Origin: Pseudomonadota bacterium
GTDB taxonomy: Bacteria; Pseudomonadota; Gammaproteobacteria; Pseudomonadales; Azotimanducaceae
Assembly: GCA_009936895.1 (NCBI GenBank)
Contig: JAACDS010000077.1
Location: forward strand, 1-9,202
Direction: 5' to 3'
Length of the DNA stretch: 9,202 nt
How positions within the stretch are numbered: the first letter of the stretch is position 1; the number at the start of each line of letters is the position of its first letter. Below the pieces are notes generated by a model. The model did no database searches. It saw nothing but the letters and a program-made list of their open reading frames with translations, and had not been told where the DNA came from. Shown in pieces: positions 4,736 to 9,202 of this stretch. The translations under genes and the position numbers were made by a program.

Positions 4736-6655
4736 ATGGCGTCAAACATCACTCGTCGAGATCTGTTAAACGGTATTGCCGTCGGGGCCGGTGGCTTGAT
4801 GCTACCTGCCTTGGGGATGACGCAAATCCCTGCCGATGCCGCTCGCCTGCAAAACGCAGGAGCCTACTATCCGCCAATGCAAACCGGTATGCGGGGGAGT
4901 CACGACGGTTCTTTTGAGGTGGCCCATGATCTGGCTTGGCGTGGGGTTAAACCGACGTCTTATGAGGCGTTGGAGGAGCATTACGACTTGGTTGTTGTGG
5001 GCGCTGGCATGAGTGGTCTGGCTGCAGCTTGGTATTTTCGTCAGCTCAAGGGGCCCGAGGCTCGTATCCTACTGTTAGATAACCATGACGACTTTGGCGG
5101 TCACGCAAAGCGCAACGAGTTTCATCACGAAGGGCGCATGGTGCTAAGTCTGGGGGGGGCTCAAAACCTTGAAAACCCCAGCAACTACAGCCCTGAGGCG
5201 GGCGACTTATTGGTGGGCATTGGTATTGATGAGGCATTTCTTTCCAAGATGGCGGCACAAACTCCAGATGGATTGGCCTTGGCGGGCCGTCTCGACGCCA
5301 ACAATGGGGTCGCCATTCCCGGGCCGGATGGTCATTTCACCATGGCAGGCAATTGGAATGGTGTCACGTATGCCGGCGAGGGCTATGCCGAAGCGGTGCA
5401 AACACTACCCATTGCCGCTGGCGAAAAAGAGCGTTTGATCGCCTTCTTTGGTGGTGGCCGTGACTTCTTGGATGGCCTGTCCATCCGCGAGAAGTGGCGT
5501 TACATAAACAACGTCAGCTACAACCAGTTCTTGCTAGAAAAAGTCGGGCTAGCCGACACCACGCTGCCGCTACTTAACGCCATCATCGTGCATCTGACAG
5601 GAATGTCCGGGTGGAATCTGACGGTGCTGGAAGCGATTGGATACGGTGCCAGTGGTATTCGCTCAATGGGCTGGATCGGGCGTTCGGTTGCCTTTGCTGG
5701 GGGAACCTTCGTTGACAGCTTGGTCAACGTCCAAATGTACCCAGATGGCAACGCGTCAGTTGCCCGTTTGTTGGTGCAAAGCCTGATTCCCGCCGTCGCG
5801 CCAGATATGCAGGGTCCTGATGATGTCGTGGCCAGCCGTTTTGACTATGCGGGCCTTGACCTTGTCGAAAACACCACGCGAATGCGTCTGAACAGCACAG
5901 TGGTTGGTGTACGAGAACAAGGCGACGTGCTCGAAGTGGATTATGTCGAAGTCGCCCCGGGAGGGCAGCCGCAAAAGGGCCAAGCCAGACGGGTGACCGC
6001 CGAACACTGTGTACTGGCCTGTAACAACAACATCATTCCGCACCTATGTCCTGAGTTACCCCAGTCACAACAGCAGGCGTTACGCTACGGTGTTCGGACG
6101 CCCTTTGTTTATGCCAATGTGCTGCTTGCCAACGGGCGGGCATACGAGCAGTTGGGTGCAAGCCTGATGCAGTGTCCCTACGATCCGTTTCAGTGGGTTA
6201 GTACAGCACCGACGGTGTCGATTGGCGGATACGAACCGCCGCGAAACGCTGAGGACCCCATGGTGGTGTTCATGATGCATTCGCCTATGACCGGCTCGAA
6301 ACAATCCGGCTCTGGTCGAGATCAACTCCGAATGGGGCGTCAGCAGATTTATATGACGCCATTCGAAACGTACGAGCAGCAGGTGCGAGACCAACTGCAG
6401 AGTCTGCTCGGCCAGTTTGGTTTTAATCACGAGACAGACATTCAGGCCATCACGGTAAATCGCATTCCGCACGGCTATGCCTATCCGTATCTTGCGCTCG
6501 ACGATCCAGAATGGGAGGAGGGAAAGGCACCTCACGAAATCGGTCGAGCACAATTTGGGCGTATTTCCATTGCTAATTCAGACTCACAGGCCATTGCTCT
6601 CATGGACGCAGCTTTCGACGCGGCATGGCGGGCAGTCCAAGAGCAAGTGGGTTAG
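4736..6655 (+). CDS. Tat-exported FAD-dependent oxidoreductase, spermidine dehydrogenase (SpdH)-like
   Basis: This is a 639-residue flavoprotein. The N-terminus has a twin-arginine signal (ITRRDLLNGIAVGAGGLMLPA, RR at 7-8), predicting export of the folded, FAD-loaded enzyme to the periplasm. Residues 45-65 (YPPMQTGMRGSHDGSFEVAH) and the dinucleotide-binding motif VVVGAGMSG (GxGxxG at 89-94, acidic D115 after the second strand, then DDFGGHAKRNEF) match the SpdH-type group. A C-terminal FAD-contact region with GRISIAN is near 607-614. Characterised members oxidise spermidine at a secondary amine; the substrate here is not determined and an amine other than spermidine is possible. The start is fixed by ribosome-binding site GGAGAAG (4724-4730), 5 nt before the ATG. 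It lies across the palindromic operator from tetR, so it is probably repressed by it. A run of eight G falls inside the coding region at 5152-5159. Confidence 0.88.
   Translation: MASNITRRDLLNGIAVGAGGLMLPALGMTQIPADAARLQNAGAYYPPMQTGMRGSHDGSFEVAHDLAWRGVKPTSYEALEEHYDLVVVGAGMSGLAAAWYFRQLKGPEARILLLDNHDDFGGHAKRNEFHHEGRMVLSLGGAQNLENPSNYSPEAGDLLVGIGIDEAFLSKMAAQTPDGLALAGRLDANNGVAIPGPDGHFTMAGNWNGVTYAGEGYAEAVQTLPIAAGEKERLIAFFGGGRDFLDGLSIREKWRYINNVSYNQFLLEKVGLADTTLPLLNAIIVHLTGMSGWNLTVLEAIGYGASGIRSMGWIGRSVAFAGGTFVDSLVNVQMYPDGNASVARLLVQSLIPAVAPDMQGPDDVVASRFDYAGLDLVENTTRMRLNSTVVGVREQGDVLEVDYVEVAPGGQPQKGQARRVTAEHCVLACNNNIIPHLCPELPQSQQQALRYGVRTPFVYANVLLANGRAYEQLGASLMQCPYDPFQWVSTAPTVSIGGYEPPRNAEDPMVVFMMHSPMTGSKQSGSGRDQLRMGRQQIYMTPFETYEQQVRDQLQSLLGQFGFNHETDIQAITVNRIPHGYAYPYLALDDPEWEEGKAPHEIGRAQFGRISIANSDSQAIALMDAAFDAAWRAVQEQVG
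5152..5159 (+). repeat. Run of eight G inside the oxidoreductase gene
   Basis: Eight consecutive G encode part of LSLGGAQN, around residue 140. The frame is intact on both sides. A tract of this length can slip during replication, and it is also a spot for sequencing error. Loss or gain of one G would truncate the enzyme just after its FAD-binding domain. Confidence 0.8.
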
Positions 6656-6741
6656 CACGCAGCGCCGATTGCCGTGATATGAACTCTCGAGGTTTTCGAA
6701 TCTGTTCGGCATAGTAGGGTGTTGCCTAGGGAGAGACTCAT

Positions 6742-7683
6742 ATGAGCACCGAACATTTGCTTGATCCTGAGCTGCTGCCGATTTTGCAGCAGATGCCTGC
6801 TTTCAATTTTACTCGGGAAAATTTGGATAAATTCCGTCGTGCAGGAGCTGCAGCGACAGCCCTCGGGGACGCCGAGGCAGCAGGGGTTCGGCGTGAATCC
6901 GTCACGATTGCGAGTGCCGATCGGGATGTGCCTTGCTTGCTATACACCCCAAAGGCGCGGAAATCCGAAGCCGCTTACCTACACATTCACGGCGGCGGTT
7001 ATGTTGGTGGGCAGATGGAGCGCTCGGACCCCATGAATACATTAATTGCCTCACAGTTGGGCATTACTGTACTCGCCGTCGGGTATCGACTGGCACCAGA
7101 GCACCCGGTTCCCGCGCCTTTGGATGATTGTTATGCGGCGCTGGCTTGGCTGCACGATGAAGCGCAGCGGCTGGGGGTCGATAGAGATCGTATCGCCATT
7201 GGCGGTGAGAGTGCTGGGGGTGGTCTCGCTGCTGCCTTGGCGATTCGCGCTCGAGATGCCGGAGACTATGCAGTCTACCATCAGCATCTGACCTATCCCA
7301 TGCTCGACAACTTAACTGGTTCGGCATCTGCTCCCGGCGACCCCTTGGTTGGTGAATTTGTATGGACGCGAAAAAGCAATGAGTTCGGCTGGTCCTGTTA
7401 TCTCGGGGATCATCCCGCGGAAGCGCCCTACGTACCGGCACGCGTGGCCAGTGTTGAGGGCCTGCCCCCTACGTGGATGTTCACGGTCGCTCTGGACCTG
7501 TTTCGTGACGAAAACATTGAATACGCCCAGCGTTTGCTGACTGCCGGGGTGCCGACCGAACTGGTCGTGTTGCCAGGGGCCTGTCATGCCTTTCAGGTGT
7601 TGCCTGGCACCTCTTTAGGCAAACGATATGTCGCCGACCATCTGCTGGCGCTTGGCAAGGCGCTTGGCGTTCAGGCCGGGTAG
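6742..7683 (+). CDS. Alpha/beta-hydrolase, HSL-family (family IV) esterase/lipase
   Basis: The 313-residue length is typical of bacterial hormone-sensitive-lipase-like esterases, which hydrolyse short- to medium-chain esters. The oxyanion motif HGGG is at 83-86 and the nucleophile elbow GESAG at 155-159 (Ser157). The acid is most likely Asp252 in LDLFRDE, where the family usually has DPLRDE, and the His is His282 in GACHAFQ. YRLAPEHPVPAPLDD (115-129) is a family hallmark. No signal peptide is seen, so it should be cytosolic. The ATG is supported by AGGGAGAG (6728-6735) 6 nt upstream. It follows the oxidoreductase by 86 nt on the same strand with no obvious terminator between, so co-transcription is possible. 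Its 3' end overlaps the convergent epoxide hydrolase gene by 13 nt. The substrate is unknown. Confidence 0.93.
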   Translation: MSTEHLLDPELLPILQQMPAFNFTRENLDKFRRAGAAATALGDAEAAGVRRESVTIASADRDVPCLLYTPKARKSEAAYLHIHGGGYVGGQMERSDPMNTLIASQLGITVLAVGYRLAPEHPVPAPLDDCYAALAWLHDEAQRLGVDRDRIAIGGESAGGGLAAALAIRARDAGDYAVYHQHLTYPMLDNLTGSASAPGDPLVGEFVWTRKSNEFGWSCYLGDHPAEAPYVPARVASVEGLPPTWMFTVALDLFRDENIEYAQRLLTAGVPTELVVLPGACHAFQVLPGTSLGKRYVADHLLALGKALGVQAG

Positions 7684-8678
7684 TCGGCAACTTCCGTCAA
7701 CCAGCGCTCCAGAATGGTATTGAGCTCCGCGGGTTTTTCCTGAGCCATCCAGTGACCGCAGGCCAACCGCTCCTCGGTTAAGTTGGGGCACAGGGCCCGC
7801 ATGGGGTCGGCGAATCCGGTGGTTGTCGTGTCGCAGACATAGTCGTAGGTAGCGTGGACAAAGAGCACCGGCATGGACAAGGTGCGATCCGCCGCGCTGT
7901 CTAAGTAGGCTTGATTCGCGTCGCCATTGACATACCAAGCTGCCGGGCCAAAGAAGCCGTTTTCATTCAAGTGCTTGGCATAAGTAGAGATGTCTTCGGG
8001 CGTCACAACGTCTGTATCGAGAGGCATATCGGGTACACCGGTTGAAGGAAACCATCCGCCATTTTTGCGCGTCGAGGCGGTGGCGCTGGGCTGGCCTTGG
8101 CCGGCGGGGTCACCTTTACGGAACAGCAGTTTGACGACGCGTTCAGGGTTTTCTTCCATCTCCTGCAGGGCCGCGTCGAAGTTTTCGTAGTAGTGCAGTT
8201 GGTAATCCCATTGGCCGGCTGGATAGTGCTCAACGGGGTAGAGGTCACGGTTTATACTGTAATCCAAACTGTCCGGGTGTCCTGAAAAGCCGTAGGGCAC
8301 GCAAAGACTGGCGACGGCGCTCACCCGATCCGAGTGGTGCAGGGCGACATTCCATGCCACCGGCGAGCCCCAGTCGTGACCAATCCAAACCGCTGTCTCC
8401 CGCCCCAGACTGTCAATCAGTTCAATCATATCCTGCACGATCTCGGTCTGGGCGTAGGCGTGTTTTTCACTGTACAGCGAGGAACCGCCGTAACCCCGCA
8501 TATCTGGAGCGACCGCCCGGTAACCTAGCTGGCCTAGAAAGACCAGTTGGTGTCTCCAGCTGATGGACAGGTCTGGCCATCCGTGGGTCATGATTACCAG
8601 TGGGCCGTCTTCTGGGCCGCAGGCCCGGTAAAAGGTGCTGTGGCGCTGGCTGCTGGTTCTGTGGGTGGTGATGGGCAT
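7671..8678 (-). CDS. Alpha/beta-hydrolase, epoxide-hydrolase type
   Basis: Epoxide hydrolases open epoxides to diols through an Asp ester intermediate. From the preferred start the protein has 335 residues. The oxyanion segment HGWP is at 32-35, and PDMRGYGGSS (58-67) is typical. The nucleophile elbow GHDWGSP (100-106) has Asp102 in place of Ser, the mark of this group. The cap domain keeps both tyrosines expected to activate the epoxide, Tyr159 (DYQLHYY) and Tyr249 (AAWYVN). Asp279 (ATYDYVC) and His309 (CGHWM) complete the triad. I chose ATG 8678 because the protein then begins like family members (MPITTHRT) and a weak GTGAG precedes it. ATG 8720 would add 14 residues. The frame is open to 8933, but that would run into the oppositely oriented phhB-like gene. 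No signal peptide is visible. The substrate cannot be deduced. Confidence 0.9.
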   Translation of the reverse strand: MPITTHRTSSQRHSTFYRACGPEDGPLVIMTHGWPDLSISWRHQLVFLGQLGYRAVAPDMRGYGGSSLYSEKHAYAQTEIVQDMIELIDSLGRETAVWIGHDWGSPVAWNVALHHSDRVSAVASLCVPYGFSGHPDSLDYSINRDLYPVEHYPAGQWDYQLHYYENFDAALQEMEENPERVVKLLFRKGDPAGQGQPSATASTRKNGGWFPSTGVPDMPLDTDVVTPEDISTYAKHLNENGFFGPAAWYVNGDANQAYLDSAADRTLSMPVLFVHATYDYVCDTTTTGFADPMRALCPNLTEERLACGHWMAQEKPAELNTILERWLTEVADYPA

Positions 8679-8749
8679 GCGGATCTCACTGCGATGACGA
8701 AGACGGTTGATTAGATTCATACGGTACTTCAGTCTGAGGTGTTCTGGGA

Positions 8750-8770
8750 AGCACTGGCCGGCGCCGTGCT
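8750..8770. promoter_or_regulatory. Stem-loop in the divergent epoxide hydrolase/phhB region
   Basis: AGCAC-T-GGC (8750-8758) pairs with GCCGTGCT (8763-8770) as an 8-bp stem with one bulged T and a CGGC loop. It sits 34 nt before the phhB-like ATG and about 70 nt before the epoxide hydrolase start. TATTAG (about 8772-8777) just downstream might be a -10 element for the phhB-like gene. There is no T-run to make it a terminator. It could be an operator for an unknown regulator or simply chance. Confidence 0.3.
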
Positions 8771-8804
8771 GTATTAGCCATAGTAGCAATGGAAATGAGG
8801 CGAT

Positions 8805-9056
8805 ATGAAGATACCGGACGGATGGACCCACGAGAACGATATGCTCAGCAGAGAATGGCGTTTCACTGATTTTTCCGAGGCCTTCGCCTTCATGACCCGA
8901 GTCGCGTTGCTCGCAGAACAAGCGGATCATCATCCCAACTGGTCAAACGTCTACAACACGGTGCACATTGGTCTCACCAGCCACGACGCGGGTAACGTGG
9001 TGACGGAAAAAGATGCCTCTCTAGCTCGTCGCATTAATCAAGTTGGCGACGGATAG
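8805..9056 (+). CDS. phhB: Pterin-4a-carbinolamine dehydratase (PCD/DCoH family)
   Basis: This family dehydrates 4a-hydroxytetrahydropterin, regenerating the cofactor of aromatic amino acid hydroxylases, in the cytosol (EC 4.2.1.96). The 83-residue product has SREWRFTDFSEAFAFMTRVALLAEQADHHPNW, with catalytic HHP at 42-44, and His60 in SHDAGNVVTEKD. The 18-residue spacing between His42 and His60 matches that of the three active-site histidines in the mammalian enzyme. It is slightly shorter than the usual 95-110 residues and lacks part of the N-terminal helix. GAGG (8797-8800) precedes the ATG by 4 nt. No phenylalanine hydroxylase gene is in the window. Stand-alone PCDs are common in bacteria and have also been linked to other pterin chemistry, so the partner enzyme is unknown. 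Confidence 0.92.
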   Translation: MKIPDGWTHENDMLSREWRFTDFSEAFAFMTRVALLAEQADHHPNWSNVYNTVHIGLTSHDAGNVVTEKDASLARRINQVGDG

Positions 9057-9120
9057 ACAATTTCTAAGCCCTCGGAGCGTTGACTGGCTGGCGAATCGAA
9101 GTACGCTTTTCGGAGATGGC

Positions 9121-9202
9121 ATGCGCGATCTAAAAAAGCGTTGTTTGGATTGTAGGCATCGTGAGTGTTGTCGTGCTCTCAGACTTTCGCTAGATTTGTC
9201 GC
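9121..9202 (+). CDS. Possible start of a Cys-rich gene running off the window
   Basis: An ATG at 9121, preceded by GGAG (9112-9115) with 5-nt spacing, opens a frame that stays open for 27 codons to the window edge. It would begin MRDLKKRCLDCRHRECCRAL. The CxxC-x4-CC cluster could bind metal, but the piece is too short to identify and may be chance. Nothing else is recognisable between 9057 and 9202, and no terminator for the phhB-like gene is apparent. Confidence 0.2.
   Translation, partial: MRDLKKRCLDCRHRECCRALRLSLDLS

Noticed and set aside
6080..6553. 157-codon minus-strand open frame antisense to the oxidoreductase gene
   Set aside because: No family features, and fully contained in a clear flavoprotein gene; treated as a shadow.
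1..9202. CRISPR arrays, insertion sequences, toxin-antitoxin or phage-defence modules
   Set aside because: No regularly spaced repeats, transposase motifs, or defence-type domains were found in any gene.

Overview
The window looks like a chromosomal segment of a free-living, probably marine, gammaproteobacterium of moderate GC content. The pointers are a GAPDH that resembles the long gammaproteobacterial type, a Pseudomonas-like GluRS with tRNA-Ala(GGC) just downstream, and a set of TetR, FAD-oxidoreductase, hydrolase and pterin-dehydratase genes common in such genomes. The lineage is an inference from protein character only; no search was run.

Left part (1-2530): the 3' part of a type I glyceraldehyde-3-phosphate dehydrogenase gene is followed after 6 nt by gltX, which starts with GTG. 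A perfect 6-bp hairpin holds the GAPDH stop codon in its loop and ends directly against the gltX start, which suggests translational coupling. The 3' flank of gltX can form alternative stem-loops and then comes an intact tRNA-Ala(GGC) with encoded CCA. From 2393 to 2539 there are only weak hairpins and an unrecognised 43-codon open frame.

Middle part (2540-4735): a small secreted His/Cys-rich protein gene is followed by the C-terminal half of an AstE/AspA-type (succinylglutamate desuccinylase/aspartoacylase) protein that has lost its N-terminal zinc-binding half and is probably a remnant. Facing it on the minus strand is a two-gene operon of a TetR-family regulator and a polytopic membrane protein with a 2-nt gap. 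The 90-bp divergent region between tetR and the next gene holds a perfect 19-bp inverted repeat, which is the obvious operator.

Right part (4736-9202): a Tat-exported FAD oxidoreductase of the spermidine dehydrogenase (SpdH) type is followed in the same direction by an HSL-family (family IV) alpha/beta-hydrolase esterase. Converging on this with a 13-nt overlap is an epoxide-hydrolase-type alpha/beta hydrolase, itself divergent from a phhB-like pterin-4a-carbinolamine dehydratase gene. A possible Cys-rich gene start lies at the right edge.

How the genes may work together: the TetR regulator probably controls its own operon and the divergent oxidoreductase through the shared palindrome. The two hydrolases could act on related small molecules, but nothing in the sequence fixes the substrates. 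I do not see a convincing previously undescribed multi-gene system. The most distinctive items are the palindromic operator, the stop/start hairpin at the gap-gltX junction, the alternative structures before the tRNA, and the truncated AspA-like gene beside a possible metal-binding secreted protein.
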